From: Bradyrhizobium centrolobii
GTDB lineage: Bacteria > Pseudomonadota > Alphaproteobacteria > Rhizobiales > Xanthobacteraceae
Length of the DNA: 64,000 nucleotides
NCBI RefSeq assembly: GCF_001641635.1
Contig: NZ_LUUB01000120.1
Location: forward strand, 1 to 64,000
Direction: 5' to 3'
Made by a program: the position numbers and the translations under genes. This document shows, in pieces, positions 26,840 through 35,855 of this stretch (its first letter is position 1; every line of letters starts with the position of its first letter). The notes under the pieces are model-generated. The model searched no databases and was not told the DNA's origin. It saw only the letters and a list, made by a program, of their open reading frames with translations.

Positions 26840-27547
26840 TTAATATGTTGCCCGCCCACCAGACAGGTCAAACACCGCGCCGGTCGAGAACGAACATTCA
26901 TCGGAGGCGAGCCAGGCGACCAGTGCGGCGACCTCTTCCGGCCGCCCGGCGCGACCAAGCGGGATCTTTGCCAGCACATTGCGGTACGCTTCATCCGACA
27001 TCTGCTTGACGAGCTCGGTGGCGATCACGGCTGGTGCAACCGCGTTTACGCGAATCTCCGTGCCCGCCAGCTCCTTGCCGAGTGATTTCGTGAGCGCGAT
27101 CACGGCGGCCTTGGCCGCGGAGTAACCGGTCATGCCGGCATTGCCTTCCTTGCCGGCGATCGAGGCCAGGTTGACGATGCGCCCGGCGTTTCGTTGCCGC
27201 ATCGGCGGCACGGCGGCCTTGCAGCAGAGGAAGGTGCTGGTGAGGTTGACGTCGAGCACGCGCCGCCAGTCGGCGAGGCCGTAGTGCTCGATGTTGACGG
27301 TCGGTCCGGTGATGCCTGCGGCATTGACCAGCACGTCGATCTGACCGAAGCGCCCGATGAGCACCGCCATCGCCTTGTTGACGGCCGCTTCGCTGGTGAG
27401 ATCAATGCGGGAGTCCGCGCCCTCCGCCAAGTCCCAGACGATCACGGTCGCGCCGGCAGAGATGAGCCGTGCACGCACCGCCTGGCCGATGCCGCCGCAG
27501 CCGCCTGCGACGACGGCGATGCGTCCTGCGAAATCGAGTCCGGTCAT
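26840..27547 (-). CDS. SDR-family oxidoreductase
   Basis: A 235-aa classical SDR: AGGCGGIGQ cofactor loop, DVLVNAAGITG, catalytic Ser in VNLASIAGKEG and YSAAK. It ends SFSTGAVFDLSGG. The start at 27547 overlaps the stop of the TIM-barrel gene by 4 bp, so the long upstream frame is rejected. It is the last gene of the long minus-strand operon beginning with the ABC binding protein at 38061. It probably oxidises a ring alcohol in the pathway, an inference from context. Confidence 0.85.
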   Translation of the reverse strand: MTGLDFAGRIAVVAGGCGGIGQAVRARLISAGATVIVWDLAEGADSRIDLTSEAAVNKAMAVLIGRFGQIDVLVNAAGITGPTVNIEHYGLADWRRVLDVNLTSTFLCCKAAVPPMRQRNAGRIVNLASIAGKEGNAGMTGYSAAKAAVIALTKSLGKELAGTEIRVNAVAPAVIATELVKQMSDEAYRNVLAKIPLGRAGRPEEVAALVAWLASDECSFSTGAVFDLSGGRATY

Positions 27548-28374
27548 GCTGTAACCCTTCCTTCCGCGGCCTCGGCTACGATCCGGCGAGCCGCAGCAAG
27601 CGCACGGCGGCCCCATTCCTCCGCGCCAAGCTTTGGCAGCCATTCGTCGTTCGGGATTTCAAGGCTCAGCGGCAGATCGCCGGGTAATGCGCGGACCAAT
27701 CCGCGCAGATCGATGGCACCGTCTCCCGGCAAGAGCCGGGCGCATCGCGCGGTGTGGATCAGCTCGTCATTGGTTGCGGGAATGCCGGCCGGAGCGTCGC
27801 AGAGCTGGGCATAGCTGAGGAGCTGCCGCGGCAGGCTTGCGATCTCGTCAAGCGAAGTCGCCGAGCGTGCGGCGTGCAGCGAGTCGACCAAAATGCGGCC
27901 GTTCGGCTCACCGGCATTGGTCACGATGCGGAGCGCAGCCTTTGCGTTCTTCACCGCGGTCCACGGCATGAATTCGAGATCGGCGGTGAGGCCATAGGGC
28001 GCCGCGGCGCGGCAGAACGCAGCGAACGATTCCGTCAGGCGCGCTTCGTCCGGATCGTCACCGGCGACCAGAATGGCGCGCGCCTTCAGCCTGCCGGCGG
28101 TCTCGAGGAACGAGGCAAACTGGTCGGCCTTGAAATCCGCGCCGAGCCGCGCGATCTCGACGTCGAACACGGGCACGCCGGTGTCGTCGATCCGGCGGAT
28201 GGTCTCGCGCAGCATCGCGGCGTCGGTCGCGAGCGGCGAGAAATCGCCGCTGGGCGCCGCGGGTGCGATGCGAACGCCGATCGCCTGGTAACCGAGCTTC
28301 TTGGCCAGCACCACTGCGTCGGGCGGCGCCAGCGGTACCGACGTGAGATAGGCGAGCGAATAAACGCGCGTCAT
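27544..28374 (-). CDS. Sugar-phosphate isomerase/epimerase family TIM barrel
   Basis: A 276-aa xylose-isomerase-like barrel: RVYSLAYLTSVPLAPPDAVV, PVFDVEIARLG, ILVAGDDPDE, ADLEFMPWTAVK with a likely metal-binding Glu, ILVDSLHAARSA and SLEIPNDEW. This superfamily includes 3-dehydroshikimate dehydratases (to protocatechuate) and inosose dehydratases. Its presence with aroQ and an aroE relative makes a dehydratase role attractive but unproven. It is coupled to the SDR downstream and lies 10 bp from the NIPSNAP gene upstream. Confidence 0.82.
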   Translation of the reverse strand: MTRVYSLAYLTSVPLAPPDAVVLAKKLGYQAIGVRIAPAAPSGDFSPLATDAAMLRETIRRIDDTGVPVFDVEIARLGADFKADQFASFLETAGRLKARAILVAGDDPDEARLTESFAAFCRAAAPYGLTADLEFMPWTAVKNAKAALRIVTNAGEPNGRILVDSLHAARSATSLDEIASLPRQLLSYAQLCDAPAGIPATNDELIHTARCARLLPGDGAIDLRGLVRALPGDLPLSLEIPNDEWLPKLGAEEWGRRALAAARRIVAEAAEGRVTA

Positions 28375-28384
28375 GGCGATCGCC

Positions 28385-28999
28385 TCAGGCCAGAGGCGAG
28401 ATGGCGGTCGGCAGCGCCACGATCGAGCGCATGTCGCCGGTCAGCCAGTCGGGCCCGCCCTTCGGCGGCCAGACACCCTTGGCGACAGACTCGGCGCGCA
28501 CTGCGGCGCGCGAATCGAGGCTCGCGAACGGCCAGATATGGGTAAAGCGCGGCGGTCCGTCGAGCGAATACATGGCGATCGACAGCGGCGACAGCTTGAC
28601 GCGCTCCGGTATCGCCGCTTCCCACGCCGCGATCGTCGGTGCGACACCGCCATGCTTGAGCCGGTAGGTACGGATTTCATAGACGTTGCCGTACCTGCCC
28701 GGCGCGACCGGCGGCAAGAACGGAAACGGTGCATAGGTGTCGAAATTCAGCTGGGTGATGGCATCGCCCGCGTTGAAGGGATTGGGCGTGCGCAGTGCGC
28801 GTTCGCGCTCGCTGCGCCAGGCCTCGTGATCTGCAAAGGAGCGTAGCACCAGGAGCTGATTGAGGTCGCTGATCTCGCTGGCCCAGCAGCCGAGCAGCGA
28901 GCCTTTGGCCTCCGATGCTCCGACATACTCGCCAATTCCGGCCACGGCCTTTGCCGCGGTTCCGAGCTTCACCGTCAGCGTCGCGATCTCGTAGAGCAT
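28385..28999 (-). CDS. NIPSNAP-family protein, two domains
   Basis: A 204-aa protein with two dimeric alpha/beta domains: MLYEIATLTVKLG...LRSFADHEAWRSERE, and VYEIRTYRLKHGG...MYSLDGPPRFTHIWPFASLD. The IRTYRLK segment is the NIPSNAP hallmark. The start at 28999 has AAGGAGAGACA ahead. Bacterial NIPSNAP proteins often sit in catabolic operons without known activity. A single-domain relative is encoded at 46036, with the second half of the cluster. Confidence 0.82.
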   Translation of the reverse strand: MLYEIATLTVKLGTAAKAVAGIGEYVGASEAKGSLLGCWASEISDLNQLLVLRSFADHEAWRSERERALRTPNPFNAGDAITQLNFDTYAPFPFLPPVAPGRYGNVYEIRTYRLKHGGVAPTIAAWEAAIPERVKLSPLSIAMYSLDGPPRFTHIWPFASLDSRAAVRAESVAKGVWPPKGGPDWLTGDMRSIVALPTAISPLA

Positions 29000-29016
29000 G
29001 TTGTCTCTCCTTGCGG

Positions 29017-30744
29017 TCATGCGGCTGCCGACCTGTTGTTCCTGAGCGGAATTCCACTGGCGTGATGAGCGGCGATGTAGCCGAACGTCATGGCCGGACC
29101 GAGCGTGATGCCGCCGGAGGGGTAGCGGCCGGCCATGATGCTCGCCATGTCATTGCCGACGGCATAGAGGCCGTCGATCGGCTTGTGTTCGGCATCGAGC
29201 ACCCGGGCGTGCTCGTCCGTGTCGAGGCCGGCGAACGTGCCGAGGCTGCCGGCAACGATCTTCACGGCGTAGAACGGACCGGCTTCGATCGGCGCGACAC
29301 ACGGGTTCGGCTGATGCGCCATGTCGCCCTGCACGCGATTATAAAGCGTGTCGCCGCGGCCGAAGGCGGGATCCTCGCCGCGCGCGGCAAAGCCGTTATA
29401 GCGCTCGATCGTCGCGCGCAATCCGGAAGCGGAGATGCCACAGGCGCTGGCAAGCGCCTCGATGCTCGCGCCGCGCTTCAGGTAGCCGTTGCGCAGCCAG
29501 GGCATGATTGGGAACGGCATCGGGCGGACGCGGCCGAGCCCATAGCGCCTGAGGAATTTCGCGTCGCAGATGGCCCAGGCCTCCGCCGGCCGGCCCGCAG
29601 GCGTGGCGGCAAACAGCGCCTTCATCACGTCGTGATAGGAATCGGCCTCGTTGGCAAAGCGCGTTCCGTCGTCTCGCACCATTATCAGTCCTGGCTTGGC
29701 GCGCTCGATCAGATGCGGGAAGTGGCCGACCGAACCGTCGCGATGCGGCACCAGCGACACCGGCGCCCAGGCGCCGTTATCGGACAGGTCGGTTCGCGTT
29801 CGTCCGCCGGCGGTCTCGCCAAGGTGGATGCCATCACCGGTGTTGCTCTCCGGCGCCGCCGACCAGTGTTCGCGCCCGGTCGGCGCATGCGGAAACAGAG
29901 CCGCCTTTCGTGCGGTGTCATGCGGGAAGCCGCCGCAGGCGAGGACGACGCCGCGCCGGGCGCGGATGTCGAGCGGTGCGCCGTCATGGATGATGCGGGC
30001 GCCGGCGATGCGAGGCCCTTCGGACAGCAGCGTCTGCGCCGGAGCTGCCGTCATGATCCTGACGCCGAGATCGTCGGCGGACTTCACCAGTCGCGCGATC
30101 AGCGCATTGCCATTGACCAGATGCATGCCGCGACCGAAGCGCAGCACGTCGAGCAGGTGACGGGCAAGGCGGCGTGCGACGTGCAGGAACGAGGTCAGCG
30201 ACGAATGAGAGTTGAGGAAGTGCCGCAGGTCCGCGCCCGAGGCGATCCCCATGCCAAAGGGCGAAGTCTCTGCGAGTGGCGGCTTGAGATCCCGAATGCG
30301 CGGTCCGAGCGCGCGGCCGTCGAACGGCGCGGCGCACACCGAGCGTCCGCCGGTTGCGGCGCCCGGTGTCTTGCCGTGAAAATCCGGGATGGCATTGCCT
30401 TCGATGAAGGCGAGCTGCGTCTCGCTACTGAAGAAATCGACCATGCGCGGGCCCTGATCGAGAAACATTTCGATGCGGGTCTGGTCATATCCCTCGGCCA
30501 GCTCGTTGCTCAGATAGAGCTTCGGCTGGTCTTGGGGCTCGACGATGCCGGCTCCTTGCGCGAGCGGGTTACGCGGAATCCACATCCAGCCGCCGGACCA
30601 GGCGGTGGTGCCGCCGAGCTGCGCCTCTTTCTCGACCACCACGACGTCGAGGCCGAGCACGGCGGCGGTGACAGCCGTGGACAGGCCTCCAGCGCCCGAA
30701 CCGATAACGAGCAGATCGCAGTCGAGGCGTTGACCGTTGTCCAT
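29017..30744 (-). CDS. FAD-dependent dehydrogenase, KstD/fumarate-reductase type (1)
   Basis: A 575-aa flavoprotein. The FAD-binding start is CDLLVIGSGAGGLSTAVTAA followed by VVEKEAQLGGTTAWSGG. The C-terminal part has GPFYAVKIVAGSLGTFAGL, with Tyr492 aligning with a catalytic Tyr of 3-ketosteroid delta1-dehydrogenases, and GLYAVGNDMASIMAGRYP. These enzymes take two hydrogens from a carbon pair next to a ring ketone. I start at MDNGQRLDCD because the upstream 54 codons overlap the preceding gene. Three such genes lie in this cluster. Substrate is unknown; an alicyclic ketone is a reasonable guess. Confidence 0.85.
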   Translation of the reverse strand: MDNGQRLDCDLLVIGSGAGGLSTAVTAAVLGLDVVVVEKEAQLGGTTAWSGGWMWIPRNPLAQGAGIVEPQDQPKLYLSNELAEGYDQTRIEMFLDQGPRMVDFFSSETQLAFIEGNAIPDFHGKTPGAATGGRSVCAAPFDGRALGPRIRDLKPPLAETSPFGMGIASGADLRHFLNSHSSLTSFLHVARRLARHLLDVLRFGRGMHLVNGNALIARLVKSADDLGVRIMTAAPAQTLLSEGPRIAGARIIHDGAPLDIRARRGVVLACGGFPHDTARKAALFPHAPTGREHWSAAPESNTGDGIHLGETAGGRTRTDLSDNGAWAPVSLVPHRDGSVGHFPHLIERAKPGLIMVRDDGTRFANEADSYHDVMKALFAATPAGRPAEAWAICDAKFLRRYGLGRVRPMPFPIMPWLRNGYLKRGASIEALASACGISASGLRATIERYNGFAARGEDPAFGRGDTLYNRVQGDMAHQPNPCVAPIEAGPFYAVKIVAGSLGTFAGLDTDEHARVLDAEHKPIDGLYAVGNDMASIMAGRYPSGGITLGPAMTFGYIAAHHASGIPLRNNRSAAA

Positions 30745-30766
30745 GAAGGTCTGTCTCTCGGCCTGC

Positions 30767-32491
30767 CTACGCGGCGTTGCGCGCATGTGCCTCGCCGAGA
30801 GCATGGCGCACGGCACGGTAGGCGAAGGTGATAGCCGGGCCAATGGTGATGCCCGGTCCGGGATAGGTCCCGCCCATGATGGAGTTCGCCTCGTTGCCGC
30901 ACGCATAGAGGCCCGTGATCGGCCGGCCGTCGGCCCGCGTCACTTGCGCCCACTCGTCGATGACAAGCCCGGTCGCAGCACCGATATCGCCGGGATAGAG
31001 TCGCACCGCGTAGTAGGGCGCAGCCGCGATCGGGCCCAGCGTCGGATTGGGGCCGACTGTGGCGTCGCCGTTGACCCGGTGATAGGGCGTGGTGCCGCGG
31101 CCAAATTCGTCATCCTTGCCGCTTGCGGCATAGCGGTTCATCGCGGCGATGGTGTTTTCGAGGTTGGCCACGGGCACGCCGATCTTGCCGGCGAGTTCCG
31201 CAATCGTCGCGCCCTCGGTCAGGTAGCCGTCGGCGAGATAGGGAGCGAGGTTGCCGGTCCCCATGCGCACCATGCCGAGGCCATATTTCTTCAAGCCGAC
31301 CGCGTCGGTGATGATGAAGCAAGGAATGCAAGGCACGGTCTTGTTGTGCTCGAACATCGCGCGCCCGAACAGATGATAGGAGACGGATTCGTTGACGAAG
31401 CGCCGTCCGGTCTGGTCGACACAGACGGTGCCGGGCTTGCTTCGGTCCATTACGAAATGCGGAAAGCTCGCGGTGCTGCCGTCGGAGCGGCGCCGGATCG
31501 AGACCGGAGCCCAGAACGCGCTGTCGAGATTGCCTTCGCCGAGGCGTGCGCCAAGTCGCAACGCGATGTCCTGCATGGCGCCGGTGTGTCCCGGTGCCGA
31601 AGGGCTGTGGCTCTCGCCCTGCGGCAGCAATTCGCCGCGTCGCTGCGGATGCCTGTTGAAACCGCCGGCGGCCAGCACGACGCCGCGGGTCGCCGCGACC
31701 TGCCGCGTTGTGGTGCCCGAGCTGAGCTTTGCGCCGGTGACGGCGCCGTTCTCGGTTACGAGGTCCTGCACTTCGGTACGGAGCACAATGTCCACACCGC
31801 GGGCGTTCAGCGACGCCAGGAAGCGGCCGATCAACGCGTTGCCCATCACCAGTCGCGATCCGCGCCGACCCTTCAGCCTGTCACCGGCGTAGTGTGCCAA
31901 AATACTGGCCGCGTGGACAAAGGAGCGCGCCGACTTCCGGATGGCGAGGAGATGACCGATGTCGGTGCGATCGACCATCATGCCGCCGAAAATCGTGAAC
32001 TCCGGAATCGGCGGGCGAATCTTGTCGAGATCGGCGCCGAGGCCGCGGCCGTCATACGGGACCGGCTCCAGTGCGCGGCCGCGCATGGTCGCGCCCTCGA
32101 ACTGCTGCTCGTAATCGGGATGGGTCGCATAGGGGCGGAACTTGACTTCGCTGTTGGCCTCGAGCGTTGCGACCGCCTCCGGCGCGCTGTCCAGGAATGC
32201 CTCGCGCATCGTCGCGGGCGAATGGTTGCCGACCACGCCGTCGAGGAACTTGCGGACCTTCTCCCGGCTGTCGTCGGGATTGACGGTTTTGGAATGGTGC
32301 GAGTTCGGCATCCAGGTGGTCGCTGCCGACATCGCGCTGGTGCCGCCGACATATTCGGTGCGCTCGACCACGAGGACCTTGCGGCCCTCGATCGCTGCGA
32401 ACAGTGCGGCGGCCATGCCGGCGGCTCCGGAGCCGATCACGATGAGGTCGTAGCGCGCGTCGGGTGAAATTGCGTCGATGGTCTTGAACAT
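30767..32491 (-). CDS. FAD-dependent dehydrogenase, KstD/fumarate-reductase type (2)
   Basis: A 574-aa flavoprotein: YDLIVIGSGAAGMAAALFAA and VVERTEYVGGTSAMSAATTW bind FAD. APYYAVRLYPGDIGAATGL contains Tyr494, the KstD-like catalytic Tyr, and GLYACGNEANSIMGGTYPGP follows. It diverges clearly from the other two in the middle domain, so the three are not recent duplicates. The start at 32491 is 5 bp after the aroE-like gene stop. It is within the long minus-strand operon. Confidence 0.85.
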   Translation of the reverse strand: MFKTIDAISPDARYDLIVIGSGAAGMAAALFAAIEGRKVLVVERTEYVGGTSAMSAATTWMPNSHHSKTVNPDDSREKVRKFLDGVVGNHSPATMREAFLDSAPEAVATLEANSEVKFRPYATHPDYEQQFEGATMRGRALEPVPYDGRGLGADLDKIRPPIPEFTIFGGMMVDRTDIGHLLAIRKSARSFVHAASILAHYAGDRLKGRRGSRLVMGNALIGRFLASLNARGVDIVLRTEVQDLVTENGAVTGAKLSSGTTTRQVAATRGVVLAAGGFNRHPQRRGELLPQGESHSPSAPGHTGAMQDIALRLGARLGEGNLDSAFWAPVSIRRRSDGSTASFPHFVMDRSKPGTVCVDQTGRRFVNESVSYHLFGRAMFEHNKTVPCIPCFIITDAVGLKKYGLGMVRMGTGNLAPYLADGYLTEGATIAELAGKIGVPVANLENTIAAMNRYAASGKDDEFGRGTTPYHRVNGDATVGPNPTLGPIAAAPYYAVRLYPGDIGAATGLVIDEWAQVTRADGRPITGLYACGNEANSIMGGTYPGPGITIGPAITFAYRAVRHALGEAHARNAA

Positions 32492-32496
32492 GGCGC

Positions 32497-33306
32497 TCAC
32501 CTCGATCCGTCGCGTACAAGCAGGAAGTCGATCATGGAGCTTTGCAGCGCATTGTACATGTCGGTGCCGGTCGAGGTCGGGCACCCCAGGAGTCGCGCCG
32601 CCTCGACGAGCGGGGAGACCGCGGGGCTGGTGATGACGCAGCCGACGAACGTCCCGGGCTTGAGCTTCGACACGTCGACCGGAAGCGGATCGCCAGCCTT
32701 CATGCCAAGCGGAGTTGCGTTGGCGACCAGATCGAAATTGGATGGATCTGCAGAGCCGGCATGGATCTCGGCCCGGCGCAGGGTCGTCAGCTTCGCGATC
32801 AGCTGATCGCGGCGGGCGACGTCGTTGTCGTGAATTGCGAGCGAGCGAACGCCGGCCTCGACCAGGGCCATGGCGATCGCCGAACCCGCGCCGCCGGCGC
32901 CGACGAGAAGGGCGCGCTTGCGGGTGGGATCGCCGCCATTGGCGAGCACCGCGCCGACGAAGCCGAGCCCGTCGACGATGTCACCGTCCCAGCCGCCTTC
33001 GGGCCGCCGGCGCATGATGTTGACGGATCCGAGCAGGCGGGATCGTTCGGTGGAGCTGGCGCAGAATTCGAAGCAGGCGAATTTGTGCGGGACCGTCACG
33101 ATGATGCCGTCGAGATTGCGGATCTCCGTTGCCGCCGTCAGGAGGCCGTTCAGATGGGCGCTGTCGACCTGCACGGGGACCAGAATTCCGTCGTAACCCC
33201 GATCGACGAAGGCCTTGGTGACGCCGCCGGGCGACTTCACCTGTGCGATGGGATCACCGACAATGATGTTGAGGCGGGTTGCCCCGGTCAGGTTCAGGCT
33301 GATCAT
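32497..33306 (-). CDS. Shikimate/quinate dehydrogenase family protein (AroE-like)
   Basis: A 269-aa AroE-fold enzyme: TVPHK with catalytic Lys75, GDIVDGLGF with catalytic Asp112 and the NADP loop LLVGAGGAGSAIA. The substrate-binding N-terminal motif is altered: GDPIAQVKSPGGVTKAF replaces the usual PIxHSxSPxxHN, losing the first hydroxyl-binding Ser and the His. It is thus unlikely to be the housekeeping AroE and may act on quinate or another cyclic hydroxy acid. With aroQ at 25268 it gives the cluster two steps of hydroaromatic chemistry. It follows the ABC transporter gene by 17 bp. Confidence 0.85.
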   Translation of the reverse strand: MISLNLTGATRLNIIVGDPIAQVKSPGGVTKAFVDRGYDGILVPVQVDSAHLNGLLTAATEIRNLDGIIVTVPHKFACFEFCASSTERSRLLGSVNIMRRRPEGGWDGDIVDGLGFVGAVLANGGDPTRKRALLVGAGGAGSAIAMALVEAGVRSLAIHDNDVARRDQLIAKLTTLRRAEIHAGSADPSNFDLVANATPLGMKAGDPLPVDVSKLKPGTFVGCVITSPAVSPLVEAARLLGCPTSTGTDMYNALQSSMIDFLLVRDGSR

Positions 33307-33323
33307 CTTTTTTTCTCTTGTTG

Positions 33324-35855
33324 TTAAGCCGCTCCGCGGGCCTGAGCCGCTTCGGTCTGGACGACGCCAAGCAGCCGGGCCTGCAATTCGTGATCGCGTT
33401 CGAGGATCGTCGCGTCACCGCTGAAGGCGATCTGGCCATTCACCAGGACATAGGCCCGATCGACGATGGGAAGGACGAGCTCTGCATGGTGCTCGACAAT
33501 GACCATGGCGACCTCGCCGCGCAGCTTGATGAGGGCGTCCATGACCTCCTTGACCACGGCTGGCGCAAGGCCCTCGAAGGGCTCGTCGAGCAGGATCAGC
33601 CTGCTCGGAACCATGAGCGCACGCGCGATTGCGACCATCTGGCGTTCGCCGCCTGACAGACTTTCGGCCTTGGCGGAACGACGTTCACGCAGGCGCGGGA
33701 ACAGCTCGAACACCGCATTCAGTGCGAGGCCGCCTGGACGCGCGGCGAGCTGCAGGTTTTCGGTGACGGTCAGGTTGGGGAACAGCCTGCGTCCCTCTGG
33801 CACCAGGGAGATGCCGAGCCGGTTGATCTCATAGGGCTTGAGGCGTGCAATCGGCCTGCCTTCGAAGACAATATCGCCGTTGCTGATGGTGAGCGTCCCG
33901 CAGAGGCTGCGCAGCAGCGTCGTCTTGCCGACGCCGTTGCGGCCGAGCAGGGCGACGGCTTCGCCGGCGTGCACGGTGAGGTCTACGGATTCGAGCACCG
34001 TGCTGCCGCCGTAGCCCGCGGAGACGCGATTGGCCTCGAGCAGGACCGCGGCGCGGGCATGGGCGATGCGCTCGATCGCCGCAGGCGGAGCCTGCGCACC
34101 GTCCTTGGCGGCGCCGAGATAGGCCGCAATCACGTCGGGATTGGCGGCAACCTCCGAGGGCTTTCCGTCGGCGATCATGCGTCCCTGGTGAAGCACCGAG
34201 ATGCGGTCGGAGATCGCGAGCACGCGGTCGATGTCATGCTCGATCAGCAGCACGCCGTGGGTCTGCGCGAGCTTCTTGATCAGGTCGGCAACGATGACAC
34301 GGTCGGCTTCCGCAAGCCCCGCCAGCGGCTCGTCGAGCAGCAGCAGCTTGGAATCGATCGCAAGCGTGATTCCGATCTCGAGCAGCCGTTTCGCGCCGTG
34401 CGGAAGATTGACGCATTGTTCGGCCGCGACGTCGGCAAGGCCGACGGCATCGAGGATCGACCATGTCCGGGCGTTGATCGCATCCAGGGCATAGGCATCG
34501 GTGAGCAACCGGCCCGATCCCTTGCGCTGGGCCTGCACCGCCACGCGGACGTTCTCGAAGACGGTCAGGTTCGGAAAGACCGACAGGATCTGGAACGAGC
34601 GGCCGATGCCGAGGCGGGCCCGCGCATGCATCGGCAACTGGGTCACCTCCGTGCCGTCGAACACGATGCGTCCGCCGCTGGGCTTCAGCGCGCCAGACAG
34701 CATGTTGAAGAACGTGGTCTTGCCGGCGCCGTTCGGTCCGATGATGCTGTGAAGCACACCACAGCGGACCTCGAGGTCGATGCTCTTGGCTGTCACGAGG
34801 CTGCCGAAATTCTTGCTCAGCCTGAGCGTCTGGAGCAACAGCTTGCCGCGCTCAAACCCGGCGGCGCTGCTCGCAAACGGGGCGATCACGGCAGGACGCG
34901 GCGGGATATCGGGGCGGACGAGTGTCCAGCGCTGCCGGCCGAGCAGCCGCTGCCAGAGGCCCTGCATGCCTTCCGGGGAGGTCAGTGCGAACAGCATCAG
35001 GATCGGCGCGAAGACCAGCCACCAGTTCTCGGTGATGGCCGACAGGCGGTCCTCGAGCAGAATGAATGCAATGGCTCCCCAGAGCGGCCCAAGGGCGTGG
35101 TGAACGCCGCCGAGGACGGTCATCAGCAGGGAATCGCCGGCGTGTTGCCAGCTCAGATTGTTGGCGTAAACGCCTTCCAGCATCAGGGTCAGCAACGCGC
35201 CGCCGAGGCCGACGAAGGTGCCGGTCAGGATCAATGCACTGTGACGGAAGCGGTGGACATCATAACCGAGACTGCTCGCGCGCTGTTCATTGTCTCTTAT
35301 CGCCTGCAGGACGCGGCCGAAGGGGGAATGCGCAATCCGCCACAGCAGCCATATGCAGGCCACGGTGACCGCCACCACGAAGATATGAAACGACCACGCG
35401 CTGGTGAAACTCGTGCGGTGGACGCTCTGCAGTCCGTTCTCGCCGCCGGTCACGGCCGTCCATTTGAACGCAATCTCGAACGCGATCTGGGAGAAGGCGA
35501 GGGTGAGCAGCGAGAAATACAGGCCTTTGCGGCGAAGGATAATGGCTCCGATCGCGAGCGCGAGCACGGCAGAGAATGCCGTCGCGAACAGCAGCGAGAC
35601 GAGGTCGTTGCCGTAGCGTCCGAGGATGAAGAAGGCGGCCGCATAGCTCGCGCAGCCGAAGAACACCGACGCACCGAACGGAACGAGACCGGTGTAGCCG
35701 ACGAGCAGGTTCACGCCGGCGCCATAGAGCGTGTAGATCGCGATCTGCGTGATCAGCGAGATCGGCGAGCCGAGCTGCGACCAGAGCGCGGTCAGTGCGG
35801 CAAAGACGAGGGCGGCGACGACCGCCGGATGACGTAGCGCAGAAAGATGTGTCAC
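33324..35855 (-). CDS. Branched-chain-type ABC transporter, LivM-LivG-LivF triple fusion
   Basis: An 843-aa protein. Residues 1-300 are a LivM-type permease (TLYGAGVNLLVGYTGLVPFG, SPFGRVLQAIRDNEQRA). Residues 340-585 are a LivG-type ATPase with Walker A GPNGAGKT (373-380) and Walker B LLLLDEP. Residues 605-835 are a LivF-type ATPase with Walker A GRNGVGKT (638-645) and an intact signature LSGGERQ (733-739). The first ATPase has a degenerate signature, LPHGAKRLLEIG, instead of LSxGxQ. Two-part LivM-LivG fusions are common; the three-part form is rarer. It overlaps the livH region by 4 bp. Confidence 0.9.
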   Translation of the reverse strand: MTHLSALRHPAVVAALVFAALTALWSQLGSPISLITQIAIYTLYGAGVNLLVGYTGLVPFGASVFFGCASYAAAFFILGRYGNDLVSLLFATAFSAVLALAIGAIILRRKGLYFSLLTLAFSQIAFEIAFKWTAVTGGENGLQSVHRTSFTSAWSFHIFVVAVTVACIWLLWRIAHSPFGRVLQAIRDNEQRASSLGYDVHRFRHSALILTGTFVGLGGALLTLMLEGVYANNLSWQHAGDSLLMTVLGGVHHALGPLWGAIAFILLEDRLSAITENWWLVFAPILMLFALTSPEGMQGLWQRLLGRQRWTLVRPDIPPRPAVIAPFASSAAGFERGKLLLQTLRLSKNFGSLVTAKSIDLEVRCGVLHSIIGPNGAGKTTFFNMLSGALKPSGGRIVFDGTEVTQLPMHARARLGIGRSFQILSVFPNLTVFENVRVAVQAQRKGSGRLLTDAYALDAINARTWSILDAVGLADVAAEQCVNLPHGAKRLLEIGITLAIDSKLLLLDEPLAGLAEADRVIVADLIKKLAQTHGVLLIEHDIDRVLAISDRISVLHQGRMIADGKPSEVAANPDVIAAYLGAAKDGAQAPPAAIERIAHARAAVLLEANRVSAGYGGSTVLESVDLTVHAGEAVALLGRNGVGKTTLLRSLCGTLTISNGDIVFEGRPIARLKPYEINRLGISLVPEGRRLFPNLTVTENLQLAARPGGLALNAVFELFPRLRERRSAKAESLSGGERQMVAIARALMVPSRLILLDEPFEGLAPAVVKEVMDALIKLRGEVAMVIVEHHAELVLPIVDRAYVLVNGQIAFSGDATILERDHELQARLLGVVQTEAAQARGAA

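Noticed and set aside
28915..30831. A 638-codon plus-strand frame antisense to flavoprotein 1
   Set aside because: It has low-complexity, His/Arg/Asp-rich composition typical of antisense GC artefacts, and no domain. The minus strand carries a clear FAD protein.
33969..35837. A 622-codon plus-strand frame antisense to the ABC fusion
   Set aside because: It shows the same artefact pattern; the minus-strand product has all ABC motifs.
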